Counted from the stretch's first letter, positions 27,057-35,257 are shown. The stretch: 64,000 nt of DNA from Paenibacillus periandrae (GCF_022458865.1 NZ_JAJNMU010000019.1:124001-188000), one strand, 5' to 3'. The notes: a model not told the origin generated them from the letters alone. Numbers and translations are program-made.

Positions 27057-28517
27057 TCACCGGATTGGTATAAACCCGCTCTTTTCGATAGCAGCAGCTC
27101 CCTTGGCGCTTAGAAGCCAGCTGAGCATGCGTGAGGTTGAGTCCTCCTGAGACTCTTCATCACGAGTGACAGCATAGAGAACTGCCGTTAACGGATAGCT
27201 GCCATTGCGTATGTTGTCCTTATTGCTTTCAATGCCATTGAGCTTTAAGAACTTCACTCCTTGGCGGCGGTGCATTTCATTGGCGTAATAATAAAATGAG
27301 TACCCGATCGCATTGTTGGCATTCTTATATTCAGCCACCTTATCAATCATGCCGCCCATTCCGGTAATTTTGTGTTCCCTTGCCGCTGTAATTAAGGAAT
27401 GACCCTTCATCACCTTGGTTTCCATGTAGGTTTGGCTTCCTGAGTTAGGCTCTCTTTGAAAAGAGGTGATTGCCTCGTCGTTACCGCCAACCTCCTGCCA
27501 ATTATGAATGGTTCCTGAATAAATGGCTTGAATTTGCTGGATTGTAAGCGACTCAATGGGGTTGTTGTGATGAACGAGAAAAATAAAAGCATCTTTACCA
27601 ATAGGCGTCAGCTTCAAAACGACCCCGCTCTCCTTGGCCAGCAGCAGCTCCTCATCCGACGGTCCGGCAACCAGAATAAGATCGGCTTTTTTGCTAATCA
27701 GATTGACATAAGCATTGTGGGTTGTGTTGAAGCTGACGGCACGTTCCGTTTTGGGACGATTCATTCCTTCAAGCTGATGTGCCAGCTCTTGTCCAAGGTG
27801 GATAGCGGCTGTTGCTCCGTCTACTTTGGGGTATGACTGCTTCGTAAATTCGGCAAAGCTTGGGATTAGTAAGGAAACACAGAAGCAGAGAGCCATACAA
27901 CAAGGAAAGACGATGATGGAGATCAAGGTGTTGATTCGGGACCAGGACCATGAAGATGTGAAGGAATAAAGTGACGTACCCAATATGCCGCATAGAGTAG
28001 GCAGGAAGGAAGCGGACAATCCGATAAAAGGCATCCAGCTGCCAGGCACGTAATGTCGAATGTAGTCGAAGCCAGGGGTTGCCCACGAAACGTAAATAAA
28101 ATAAATGAACCAGGTATTTCCTTCAAAGCCATCCATCGGGGAACTGTTACGGTAGCAGGAGTACCACAAATACACACCTACAACGAGCACTGGCAGCGAA
28201 GCAAAAGCAAGCCATCGAGCGGATTCCTTGTTGACAGCAGCGAGAAACAGCCCATAGCTGATGAATACAGCTGCAATAACGGAGAGGATCGTCCCATGAA
28301 GAACAGCCAGACTACCATCGCTCAAGTTATCTGTTTGCAGCCAAGATACAACCGAAGATTCAGTGAATACAAGGGTTCCAATGCTTGCAACGAGATAAAG
28401 AACAAATGTTATGCTGCCCCAGCCCAGCAATGAGAAGATAATGAGCATCCAGTCTTGTGCAGGTGATTGAGCAGATTGCCTATTGCCCTCAGGAGTGGAA
28501 GGATCGGTTGGAATCAT
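27057..28517 (-). CDS. Multi-pass membrane protein with C-terminal PstS-like binding domain
   Basis: This 486-residue protein joins two parts that are normally separate. Residues about 25-225 contain some six hydrophobic segments (SLLGWGSITFVLYLVAS, HGTILSVIAAVFISYG, LPVLVVGVYLWY and others). Residues about 235-486 form a periplasmic-binding-protein fold of the PstS type: VDGATAAIHLG, SFNTTHNAY, KADLILVAGPSDEE, YSGTIHNWQEVGG and FQREPNSGSQTYME are the anion-binding signatures of phosphate-binding proteins. A simple PstS would be a lipoprotein; here the domain is tethered by a polytopic membrane region. No pstCAB genes are nearby. It may act as a phosphate sensor or scavenger, but this is inference. 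ATG 28517 with AGAGG upstream. Confidence 0.72.
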   Translation of the reverse strand: MIPTDPSTPEGNRQSAQSPAQDWMLIIFSLLGWGSITFVLYLVASIGTLVFTESSVVSWLQTDNLSDGSLAVLHGTILSVIAAVFISYGLFLAAVNKESARWLAFASLPVLVVGVYLWYSCYRNSSPMDGFEGNTWFIYFIYVSWATPGFDYIRHYVPGSWMPFIGLSASFLPTLCGILGTSLYSFTSSWSWSRINTLISIIVFPCCMALCFCVSLLIPSFAEFTKQSYPKVDGATAAIHLGQELAHQLEGMNRPKTERAVSFNTTHNAYVNLISKKADLILVAGPSDEELLLAKESGVVLKLTPIGKDAFIFLVHHNNPIESLTIQQIQAIYSGTIHNWQEVGGNDEAITSFQREPNSGSQTYMETKVMKGHSLITAAREHKITGMGGMIDKVAEYKNANNAIGYSFYYYANEMHRRQGVKFLKLNGIESNKDNIRNGSYPLTAVLYAVTRDEESQEDSTSRMLSWLLSAKGAAAIEKSGFIPIR

Positions 28518-28623
28518 GTGATCGGACCTCTTTTCTATACAAATACGAATCCTGTCATGATGTTCAACTTATTCCACTTACGAAGGTTATTTCCTGCACT
28601 CGGATGATTTAATTCTTTTTGAT

Positions 28624-28670
28624 AATATCAGAATGTATAAGTTTTCAGCGGAGCTGAAAATTCTGATATT
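28624..28670. repeat. Compound intergenic hairpin
   Basis: Outer arms AATATCAGAAT / ATTCTGATATT (11 bp, perfect) enclose a second inverted repeat TTTTCAGC / GCTGAAAA. There is no following T-run on either strand, so an ordinary terminator is unlikely; it could be a miniature repeat element or an mRNA 3' end structure. Confidence 0.55.
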
Positions 28671-28686
28671 GCAAGAAAAGCTACAT

Positions 28687-29184
28687 TTAAAACACGAATG
28701 TATCTTCACCGAATAGGCTTCGATCAGAAGCTTTTCTTATTTTACAAGCATTATCAAAGCTGAGCTGGGCACCAATTTGTCGTAAAAGCGCTGCTGTATC
28801 GAATAAAGCCCAATGTTCGGCGATCTGACCATCCCTGATTACATATTCCCGATAAATATTCGCTTCGATCCGATTACCGGTAGGTGCAGTTCCGCGAAAT
28901 TCTCCCAGATGTGTGCCGCGCATAGTCATCCGAACCATAACCTTATCCCCTTGAGCGATAATCTCATTAATGGTGCTGTGTTGATCCGGAAATGCGGTAT
29001 TCAGCACAATAGCCATCTGTTTAAGGCCATTCACGGTTTGCGGTTGATAGGCGTGATCGATATAATCTGCGGTCAATACAGTCTCCATACAGTCAAGCTT
29101 CTGCTGATTCCAAAAGGCTTCGATAAAATCTCGTACAAGCTCGATGTTGGCTTGCTCCTTCGTTTTGGGTGCTGATGTTGTCAT
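28687..29184 (-). CDS. SnoaL-like / ester cyclase family protein
   Basis: A 165-residue protein with a cone-shaped alpha+beta barrel signature of the SnoaL/NTF2-like group: FIEAFWNQQKLD, DYIDHAYQPQTVNGL, VRMTMRGTHLGEF and the conserved REYVIRDGQIAEHW stretch. Most relatives are small cytoplasmic proteins that bind or isomerise hydrophobic ligands; the substrate is unknown. ATG 29184 with AAGGAGGT 6-7 nt upstream; the open frame further upstream lacks a ribosome-binding site. It is divergent from a MarR gene, and the two operators between them probably control both. Confidence 0.78.
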   Translation of the reverse strand: MTTSAPKTKEQANIELVRDFIEAFWNQQKLDCMETVLTADYIDHAYQPQTVNGLKQMAIVLNTAFPDQHSTINEIIAQGDKVMVRMTMRGTHLGEFRGTAPTGNRIEANIYREYVIRDGQIAEHWALFDTAALLRQIGAQLSFDNACKIRKASDRSLFGEDTFVF

Positions 29185-29237
29185 ACAATAACCTCCTTGT
29201 TGTGACCAAAGCTCGAAATGATCGGTCTTGGTCCATA

Positions 29238-29256
29238 TAGTCAATTAAATTGACTA
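29238..29256. promoter_or_regulatory. MarR operator 1 (perfect 19-bp palindrome)
   Basis: TAGTCAATT and AATTGACTA form a perfect inverted repeat around a central A. It lies between the divergent SnoaL-like and MarR genes, upstream of the marR -10. A second, imperfect copy is centred 47 bp away. Size and symmetry fit a MarR dimer site. Confidence 0.75.
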
Positions 29257-29263
29257 ATTTATA

Positions 29264-29272
29264 TGTTATAAT
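29264..29272 (+). promoter_or_regulatory. Extended -10 promoter of the MarR gene
   Basis: TGTTATAAT is a consensus extended -10. It lies between the two palindromes; predicted transcription start near 29279, directly before operator 2, so binding there would block initiation. Confidence 0.65.
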
Positions 29273-29284
29273 AGTTTGGAAATA

Positions 29285-29303
29285 TTGTCAACTAAATTGA
29301 CTA
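29285..29303. promoter_or_regulatory. MarR operator 2 (imperfect copy)
   Basis: TTGTCAACT / AATTGACTA around a central A: the right arm is identical to operator 1, the left arm differs at two of nine positions. On the - strand TTGACA in this repeat could also be the -35 of the SnoaL-like gene, with TATAAC 15 bp further. Confidence 0.7.
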
Positions 29304-29321
29304 TCTAGGGAGGTTTTACCC

Positions 29322-29795
29322 ATGATGAATCAACCAACCGGAAGCTATGAGTTAACGATCCTGCTTGGGCTGTCATTCAGCGCGATAACGGATGATCTGC
29401 ATAGACAATTAGCCAAAAAAGGCTTTGATGATGTGCGCCCAGTTCACGGGTTTTTGTTTCAACGAATTGCAGCCAAGGGAGCTACCGGCAACGAAATCGC
29501 GGAGCATCTTGGTGTTACGAAGCAAGCAGCCAGTCAAATGATTGATTATTTGGAGCAGCATGATTATATAGAACGCAAGCCGCATCCGCTTGATGGCAGG
29601 GGGAAGCTTGTTATACTCACTGAGCGGGGGTGGTCATGTATCCGAAATACGGAAGAGATTTTTATAAGCATTGAGCAGCGTTATGCGGCTATCGTAGGTG
29701 AGGAAAGAATGAATATGCTTAAGGCGGATTTGCGCAGCTTGGTCCACAGCGTCAGTGATGAGAGCAGTCCACTGCGGTTTCGTCCGGTTTGGTAA
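29322..29795 (+). CDS. MarR family transcriptional regulator
   Basis: A 157-residue winged-helix repressor. The recognition region is ATGNEIAEHLGVTKQAASQMIDYLE, followed by the wing (RKPHPLDGRGKLVILTERG). It is probably a dimer whose ligand releases DNA. AGGGAGG lies 8 nt upstream of the ATG. Two 19-bp palindromes in the 137-bp gap to the divergent SnoaL-like gene are the obvious operators, predicting autorepression and control of that gene. The inducing ligand is unknown. Confidence 0.88.
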   Translation: MMNQPTGSYELTILLGLSFSAITDDLHRQLAKKGFDDVRPVHGFLFQRIAAKGATGNEIAEHLGVTKQAASQMIDYLEQHDYIERKPHPLDGRGKLVILTERGWSCIRNTEEIFISIEQRYAAIVGEERMNMLKADLRSLVHSVSDESSPLRFRPVW

Positions 29796-29879
29796 TTACT
29801 CCAGAAAAAGGAGTTTGCACTGCACATGTCGAATTGGTACCGGATGCCATAACAAATCTTATTATGACGGAGGTACAGA

Positions 29880-31466
29880 ATGAACAACAGAAAACCACAT
29901 TCATGGATCGCGCTACTGTTAGTAGCAGCACTGATTATGCTGACAGGGTGTCAGTCCGTAGATGGTCTGGATCTAAACAAGGTCATGACAAATTCGTATA
30001 ATATCCAATCTGCCGAAAGCAAACAAACGATTGCGTTGGAGATCACACCTAATCCCGCTGCAAAGTCAATGACTGAAGAAGATAAAAAAGCATTTGAGCT
30101 GTTCAGCAACGTGCAATTGACTATATCCGAAGCCATACAGCAGGATTATACCCATGTTTCTCTTAAAGGCGTTTTTGAATACAACAAAGGAAAAATACCG
30201 TTTCAAGTGACAATATCTGACCAGGATTATACGATCTTGGTGGAGGGTGCCAAGAAACCGATTGTTATCCACAACAACGGAGCCCTGCAGGAGCTGCAGG
30301 CACAACAGAGCTTATCCAAGGAAATGGAGCAGCTGATCAAGCAGACCTATCAAAAAGTATATGCTTGGTATCCGTCCTTTGGGAGCTATTTAGCCGGGCT
30401 TCTCCCAAATGTGAACAAAATTTCGGTATCGAGCGCTAGTGAGATGGTTGGGACAGAAGGTCTGAAAGGTAAGAATATCCATTTAGAGCTCAAAGGAAGC
30501 GAGCTCGTTGAGCTTACCCGATCCTTTTTGAAAAATTTGCTGGCTGACGACAAGGGTTTAAAAGAAACACTGGGTCAAATCTATGATATCTTTGTGCCGA
30601 TTGTACAGCAAGCCATGAAAGATAATCAGGATGCAGGCGGCTCTTACAGTGATATGATTTCACCATATTTGAACAATAAAACTTTGGCTGTAGAGCTAGC
30701 CTACACGTATATTACGAGCAGTTTGAAACAAACTATTGAATACTATGATACGTATGTCAAAGAACTGTCCGAATCGTATTCGGGTGAGTCATTGAAGGTA
30801 TTGCTAAGCGATAAGTTTTCCGTGAAGACCGACGTGTTTGTCGATAGTGATCTGATGCCGCGTAAGTCATCAACCGAGGTGCTGGTCAACATGCCTGATG
30901 ATAGTACAACATCAGTTAAATCGGTTAAGCTGACCACTACGGCCCAAACCTGGAACATTAACAAGCCGGTTAAAGCAGCTGTTATTGATACAAGCGCTGG
31001 ACAAATTGAAATGAAATCATTTAACAAGCCCAACCAATTCCTGGCTGCGTTGGACCCGAAATCATCCTTATATGAATTATTAAAATATGACCTGCATATT
31101 ACCAAAAAAGATATTAACCTGTTGATGGATAATTACAGCGGCTTCGATGATTCGACCAAGCCCTTTTATCGCAATGGCGTTATTATGGTTCCTGCCCGCT
31201 TTGTCGTTGAAGAGCTGGATGCAGAAGTCAACTGGAATGCCGCCAATCAACAAGTTACAGTTACAGATCCATCAAGTAACGTCGTTATTAAGCTGAATGT
31301 TGGCAGCAAGCAGGCGACAGTGAATGGTTTAATCAAGCCGCTTGAAGTTGAGGCAGAGCTTAAGGATGGAACAACCTTCGTACCTGTTCGATTTATTGCC
31401 GAAAGCCTGGGTGCGACTGTGAAATGGAATTCAGATCTGCAGATGGTTACGATTAGCCGCGAATAA
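29880..31466 (+). CDS. Lipoprotein with copper amine oxidase-like stalk domain
   Basis: A 528-residue secreted lipoprotein. The signal peptide ends with a lipobox (LIMLTGCQS), Cys being the acylation site. The body (about residues 30-420) is a long region I do not recognise. The C-terminal 110 residues contain two stalk-domain repeats of the copper amine oxidase N-terminal type: VPARFVVEELDAEVNWN and VPVRFIAESLGATVKWN, each followed by a VTxT/VTIS strand. In Paenibacillus these stalk domains are common on extracellular proteins and carry no enzyme activity of their own. ATG 29880 follows GGAGG. A long perfect hairpin terminates the gene. Confidence 0.82.
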   Translation: MNNRKPHSWIALLLVAALIMLTGCQSVDGLDLNKVMTNSYNIQSAESKQTIALEITPNPAAKSMTEEDKKAFELFSNVQLTISEAIQQDYTHVSLKGVFEYNKGKIPFQVTISDQDYTILVEGAKKPIVIHNNGALQELQAQQSLSKEMEQLIKQTYQKVYAWYPSFGSYLAGLLPNVNKISVSSASEMVGTEGLKGKNIHLELKGSELVELTRSFLKNLLADDKGLKETLGQIYDIFVPIVQQAMKDNQDAGGSYSDMISPYLNNKTLAVELAYTYITSSLKQTIEYYDTYVKELSESYSGESLKVLLSDKFSVKTDVFVDSDLMPRKSSTEVLVNMPDDSTTSVKSVKLTTTAQTWNINKPVKAAVIDTSAGQIEMKSFNKPNQFLAALDPKSSLYELLKYDLHITKKDINLLMDNYSGFDDSTKPFYRNGVIMVPARFVVEELDAEVNWNAANQQVTVTDPSSNVVIKLNVGSKQATVNGLIKPLEVEAELKDGTTFVPVRFIAESLGATVKWNSDLQMVTISRE

Positions 31467-31498
31467 TACTCTCTGTCTCATCTTGCTTCTTTTCCCAT

Positions 31499-31550
31499 AA
31501 GCAGCAGCAAAAAGCCTGATTCTGCCGGATCAGGCTTTTTGCTGCTGCTT
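31499..31550. terminator. Long perfect bidirectional terminator
   Basis: A 22-bp perfect stem (31499-31520 with 31529-31550) and an 8-nt loop. The inner part AAAAAGCCTGAT / ATCAGGCTTTTT gives a T-run on both strands, the outer part adds three GCA/TGC triplets. It lies between convergent genes. Confidence 0.9.
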
Positions 31551-31565
31551 TATTTACGCATATAT

Positions 31566-31769
31566 CTACTCTTCTTGCTGAGAAGCCTCTGGCTTTTCCT
31601 TGGGAACTGATGCTTTGGAACCGGGTAATCTACCTGCACGAGCTGCCGCCTCACGAAGCAAAAATTCAAGATGGCCGTTCACACTTCGCAATTCGTCATC
31701 AGCCCAACGTTCGAGTGCCTCATACAGCTTGGGATCTATACGCAGGGCAAAGCTTTTTTTGGAAGCCAT
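31566..31769 (-). CDS. Small ribbon-helix-helix (Arc-like) protein
   Basis: A 67-residue protein whose first 45 residues fit the Arc/MetJ ribbon-helix-helix fold: FALRIDPKLYEALERWA then LRSVNGHLEFLLREAAARA. The tail is charged and probably disordered. It starts 10 nt after the stop of the SPFH gene and must be in the same transcript. RHH proteins are dimeric DNA-binding repressors, but no partner toxin is present; the linked gene is instead a membrane SPFH protein. It may autoregulate the pair. Confidence 0.75.
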   Translation of the reverse strand: MASKKSFALRIDPKLYEALERWADDELRSVNGHLEFLLREAAARAGRLPGSKASVPKEKPEASQQEE

Positions 31770-31779
31770 CAGACTGTCC

Positions 31780-32622
31780 TTAGTACAAGCTGCTAGTATT
31801 TATAATAGGACTCGCAGAGCGGTCGGATACTATCGCGACCAGCAGATTGTTAATCATCGCAGCCTTACGTTCCTCATCCAGTTGGATCAAGCCATCCTTT
31901 TCGATTTGAGCGATTGCCATCTGAACCATGCCGACGGCACCTTCCACAATCATGCTACGGGCCGAGATGATGGCCGATGCCTGCTGCCGCTGCAGCATGG
32001 CGCTTGCAATTTCGGTCGAATAAGCCAGATGTGTCAGCCGCGCTTCCATCACCTCAACGCCAGCCAGCGATAATCGTTCCTGCAGCTCTAGTCCGAGCTC
32101 TCTCGAGATTTCCTCTGAATTGCCGCGAAGTGAAAATCCGGTGTCATGAAACAAATCATACGGATATTTGCTGGCAACATGCCGCAATGCAGTTTCACTT
32201 TGGATTTCAACAAACTGCTCATACTTGTCAACATCAAACATTGCTTTGGCGGAATCGATCACGCGAAACACAACGACAGCCGCTATCTCGATAGGATTTC
32301 CTTCGATATCATTGACCTTCAGCTTGATGCTGTTAAAATTGCGAACCCTTAAGGAAACCTGCTTGCGCATGGAAAAGGGGAGGGTCAGAAACATGCCATT
32401 ATCACGGATCGTTCCTACGTACCTGCCGAAGAAAGTAACGACGAGAGCCTGATTGGGTTGAACAATAGTCATGCCTGACAAAAGTATGACCGAGATCACA
32501 AGTGAAACAATACCTAACATCACATACGTATTATTTAGCAAAACAATACCAAGACCGACAAATACGGCAATTAACAGCAAACCAAGAAACCCGTTTTGTA
32601 CCCACGCTTTATACTCTTTCAT
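31780..32622 (-). CDS. SPFH/band 7 (prohibitin-like) membrane protein
   Basis: A 280-residue protein with two N-terminal hydrophobic segments (FLGLLLIAVFVGLGIVLL and YVMLGIVSLVISVILL) followed by an SPFH domain (QPNQALVVTFFGRYVGTI, VNDIEGNPIEIAAVVVFRV, EARLTHLAYSTEIASAML) and a helical tail. SPFH proteins form membrane microdomain scaffolds or large cages; no enzymatic role is implied. AAGGAG lies upstream of the ATG at 32622. It is co-transcribed with the RHH protein 10 nt downstream. Confidence 0.85.
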   Translation of the reverse strand: MKEYKAWVQNGFLGLLLIAVFVGLGIVLLNNTYVMLGIVSLVISVILLSGMTIVQPNQALVVTFFGRYVGTIRDNGMFLTLPFSMRKQVSLRVRNFNSIKLKVNDIEGNPIEIAAVVVFRVIDSAKAMFDVDKYEQFVEIQSETALRHVASKYPYDLFHDTGFSLRGNSEEISRELGLELQERLSLAGVEVMEARLTHLAYSTEIASAMLQRQQASAIISARSMIVEGAVGMVQMAIAQIEKDGLIQLDEERKAAMINNLLVAIVSDRSASPIINTSSLY

Positions 32623-32664
32623 AGTATCACTCCTTAAAAGTTAATTAGTTATGCTTTCATTTTC

Positions 32665-32681
32665 ATATCACAATGATATCA
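32665..32681. promoter_or_regulatory. Palindrome upstream of the SPFH gene
   Basis: ATATCA-CAA-TGATAT (32665-32679) is a perfect 6-bp inverted repeat overlapping TGATATCA (32674-32681). It lies 43 nt before the SPFH start and could be an operator for the co-transcribed RHH protein; the AT-rich sequence makes chance occurrence possible. Confidence 0.3.
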
Positions 32682-32735
32682 CTTATTCTAATAAATGTAA
32701 AATGGATGGAAACATTTTCATAAATCGATCGAGCC

Positions 32736-32764
32736 TTGACAGATAAAAAACAGCATGCTATAAC
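32736..32764 (+). promoter_or_regulatory. SigA-type promoter of the thioredoxin-like gene
   Basis: TTGACA, 17-bp spacer, TATAAC: a near-consensus vegetative promoter ending 48 nt before the start codon. Confidence 0.8.
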
Positions 32765-32811
32765 TAATAAAAGCTTTTTCTTAAAGCTTCATTCAGAAGG
32801 CGGTGGATGTT

Positions 32812-33156
32812 ATGGAGCAAGTGAAATCAGAAGCGATTTTTCAACAAATTATAGATGGTGACAAACCAACCATAGCTGTATTTAAAACAACCTGGTGCAA
32901 GGACTGTCATTACATTGAGCCTTTTATGCCATCGATCGAAGAACAATATGGAGACCGATTGAATTTTATACAATTAGATCGGGATGAGGTTCCAGATTTA
33001 TGTGAGCAGCTTAACATTTTGGGGATTCCAAGCTTTATCGCATTCCGCAATGGTCAGGAGCTTGTCCGTTTTGTAAGCAAGCTGCGCAAAACAAGAGAAG
33101 AAATTGAACAGTTTTTGGACCGTGCTGTCGAAGTGGCCAGTGCTCTTAAGAAATAA
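32812..33156 (+). CDS. Thioredoxin-like protein
   Basis: A 114-residue cytoplasmic thioredoxin fold with the redox motif TTWCKDCHYIEP (CxxC = C-K-D-C) and the cis-proline loop GIPSFIAF. The CKDC active site differs from the CGPC of TrxA further along the window, so it probably acts on particular partners rather than as the general thioredoxin. I start at the ATG at 32812 (GGCGGTGG upstream) rather than the GTG at 32803. It is a monocistronic unit with its own promoter and terminator. Confidence 0.85.
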   Translation: MEQVKSEAIFQQIIDGDKPTIAVFKTTWCKDCHYIEPFMPSIEEQYGDRLNFIQLDRDEVPDLCEQLNILGIPSFIAFRNGQELVRFVSKLRKTREEIEQFLDRAVEVASALKK

Positions 33157-33179
33157 ATACGTTTATGCCGACGAATTGG

Positions 33180-33226
33180 AGCCGATTGCTTTCAGGGAAA
33201 TACATCCCGGAAACAATCGGCTTTTT
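33180..33226 (+). terminator. Terminator after the thioredoxin-like gene
   Basis: Stem AGCCGATTG / CAATCGGCT with an inner GGGA/TCCC pairing, followed by TTTTT. Confidence 0.85.
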
Positions 33227-33357
33227 AGTTTCAATGCTTTGTAACAATTCCGCATGGATTTGGTTCTCTTTTATCGATATAATGATACATGAGCGAACGA
33301 CTTGTCATGTCCTTGACGTATCCTGTCGAAGCTCAGAAAAGTAGGTGATATCAGCAT

Positions 33358-34290
33358 ATGAATCAGCAAAAATGGCTTAAGTATTTCTCATTTGCCAGCA
33401 TGTACGGCATGTTTTTGATTCTCGTTATGGGCGCGCTTGTAACGAAAACGGAATCCGGTCGTGGATGCGGAGACGATTGGCCGTTATGTAACGGAAAATT
33501 TGTTCCCGCGTATACGATTGAATCGATTATCGAATACAGCCATCGGTTTGTAGTGGGTGTGGTAGGGATTGTTTTGCTCATAGCGACCCTTCTTGTTTTT
33601 GTTTGGTGTAAAAGAAAAGATGCGAAGATTTTCGTGTCAGGAGCGATGTTTTTTACAATACTGCAGGCTGTGCTGGGGGCTCTGGCTGTCATTTGGCCGC
33701 AATCCTCGTCGGTTTTGGCGCTGCATTTTGGATTTTCTTTAATGGCATTTGCATTTACCTTGCTGCTTTCCCTGGTGTTTACCCGCTTTGGAAGCATGAT
33801 GTCGGGTTCGACCGTTTCCATTACCACGGGTCTTCGATGGGGCATTTTCCTGATTACCATTTACAGCTATGCAGTCGTGTATCTGGGTGCATTCGTGAGG
33901 CATACCCAATCCTCAGGTGGATGTATTGGATGGCCGTTATGCAACGGGAGCATCATTCCCGATATGATCGGCCCGACTCGAATCGTGTTTGCCCACCGGA
34001 TGGGTGCTGCGGCCTTGTTCATTCTTCTGTTGTGGTTGTTCCTTGCGATACGCTCTCAAACACGTTCCCAGGACAATATATATCAATCCGCCAAATGGGC
34101 GCTGATTCTCGTGATTTTACAAATATTCAGCGGCGCTTTTGTGACCTTGTCCATTGGATACGATGTGTATTTGATCGCGAGCCTGCTGCACGCGGTGCTG
34201 GTCTCCGCTTTGTTCGGGATCTTGTGTTATTTATGTGTACTCGCCTTTTTGGCCAAAAAGCACAACGGACAGGCTTACAACGCTCGATAG
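33358..34290 (+). CDS. ctaA: Haem A synthase
   Basis: CtaA oxidises the C8 methyl group of haem O to give haem A for cytochrome oxidase. The 310-residue protein has eight hydrophobic segments arranged as two similar halves. Each half has the conserved cysteine pair (GRGCGDDWPLCNG and SGGCIGWPLCNG) and haem-ligand histidines (EYSHRF, ALHFGF, FAHRMG, LLHAVL). The ATG at 33358 follows TAGGTGAT. No ctaB or oxidase genes are nearby in this window; the gene seems to stand alone. Confidence 0.92.
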   Translation: MNQQKWLKYFSFASMYGMFLILVMGALVTKTESGRGCGDDWPLCNGKFVPAYTIESIIEYSHRFVVGVVGIVLLIATLLVFVWCKRKDAKIFVSGAMFFTILQAVLGALAVIWPQSSSVLALHFGFSLMAFAFTLLLSLVFTRFGSMMSGSTVSITTGLRWGIFLITIYSYAVVYLGAFVRHTQSSGGCIGWPLCNGSIIPDMIGPTRIVFAHRMGAAALFILLLWLFLAIRSQTRSQDNIYQSAKWALILVILQIFSGAFVTLSIGYDVYLIASLLHAVLVSALFGILCYLCVLAFLAKKHNGQAYNAR

Positions 34291-34531
34291 CTGTGTAGGC
34301 CTGCCGGCTTTTCCTTAGCAGGTTTTACAGGTTCATACTAAGTCTCAGTGAGCCCACGGTTCATTTGGACTTATTAATTGGTTTGGAAGCGCTACAAAAA
34401 CAAGAGCTGGCAAGAAAATGCAAGCTCTTAGATAAAAACTGCCATCGACATACACAGAAGATCGCGATAATGGGTATCCTACTGTGAAGGATTGCCCGAT
34501 GCGGTAACTAGAAGGGAAGTGAGCTCTTTAC

Positions 34532-35257
34532 ATGCTTAGAGCGATGTTTGGCGAACCGGTGCGTGAGGATACAGGTCTGATTGCCTCAGCGAATCATTCG
34601 ATACAGCAATATTTGGCACTATTACATACGATTCCTTTTGCCAAGCGCAACTCTCAGGATCGGCGTTATATTATTTGGGGGAACAGCTTTCTGAGCGCGC
34701 TTGATGAGCTGGAGCAAAGCCAATATGCGGCAATCCGCTACAGCGAGCATATTAAGAAAATGTATATAGAGGATATGAGTGCTGAAGAGCTGATTCAATA
34801 TCGCCGGTATTTGTATTTTTACAGAAACGCTATCATACGGATATTTGCCATTCTGGATAAGCTGGGGCACTTTATGAATGAACGATTCAGGCTTAAAACC
34901 GAAGAGGTTAAGTCCCGGTTTTCCTACTTTACCGTGCTGCGTAATATGCACCAGAATCATTTGTACGTTGAGCTTGAAAAGCAGCTGTATGATCTGAAAG
35001 AATCGTCCAGAAAGCCCGTGGATCGTTTGCGTAACGAGCGTAACATGGAGATTCATACGATTAATGCTGATTTGCTGGATGATTTGCTGCAGGCCGCCGA
35101 GGCTGAACAGCTGCAAGATGAACGGATGAAGGCGGAGAACGTATCCGAACGTCTGAAGGACCTGGCAGTTGGATGCGAAATGGTGTTTGTCGCGGTACGC
35201 ACCACGTTTGATTATATCGGCAAGCTGTCGGAATCAACCGGACGTTATGAGGCCTGA
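34532..35257 (+). CDS. Cthe_2314-like HEPN domain protein
   Basis: A 241-residue, helix-rich cytoplasmic protein with no membrane segments. The combination of an all-helical core and the motif RNMEIH near residue 170 (the R-x4-H of HEPN domains, preceded by a second RN) fits the Cthe_2314-like HEPN family. Many HEPN proteins are RNases using exactly this R/H pair, typically toxins or defence effectors, but the partner MNT nucleotidyltransferase or antitoxin is absent: neighbours are ctaA and an SDR dehydrogenase. The ribosome-binding site (AGAAGGGAAGTGAG) is rather far from the ATG. The family assignment is from memory of the motif and layout. Confidence 0.6.
   Translation: MLRAMFGEPVREDTGLIASANHSIQQYLALLHTIPFAKRNSQDRRYIIWGNSFLSALDELEQSQYAAIRYSEHIKKMYIEDMSAEELIQYRRYLYFYRNAIIRIFAILDKLGHFMNERFRLKTEEVKSRFSYFTVLRNMHQNHLYVELEKQLYDLKESSRKPVDRLRNERNMEIHTINADLLDDLLQAAEAEQLQDERMKAENVSERLKDLAVGCEMVFVAVRTTFDYIGKLSESTGRYEA

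Noticed and set aside
33693..34298. A 201-codon frame overlapping ctaA
   Set aside because: It is the +1 frame of ctaA, whose motifs and membrane segments are intact.
34291..34531. Terminator or small gene between ctaA and the HEPN gene
   Set aside because: Only a weak CCTGC/GCAGG hairpin with a short T-run at about 34300-34326; no supported gene.
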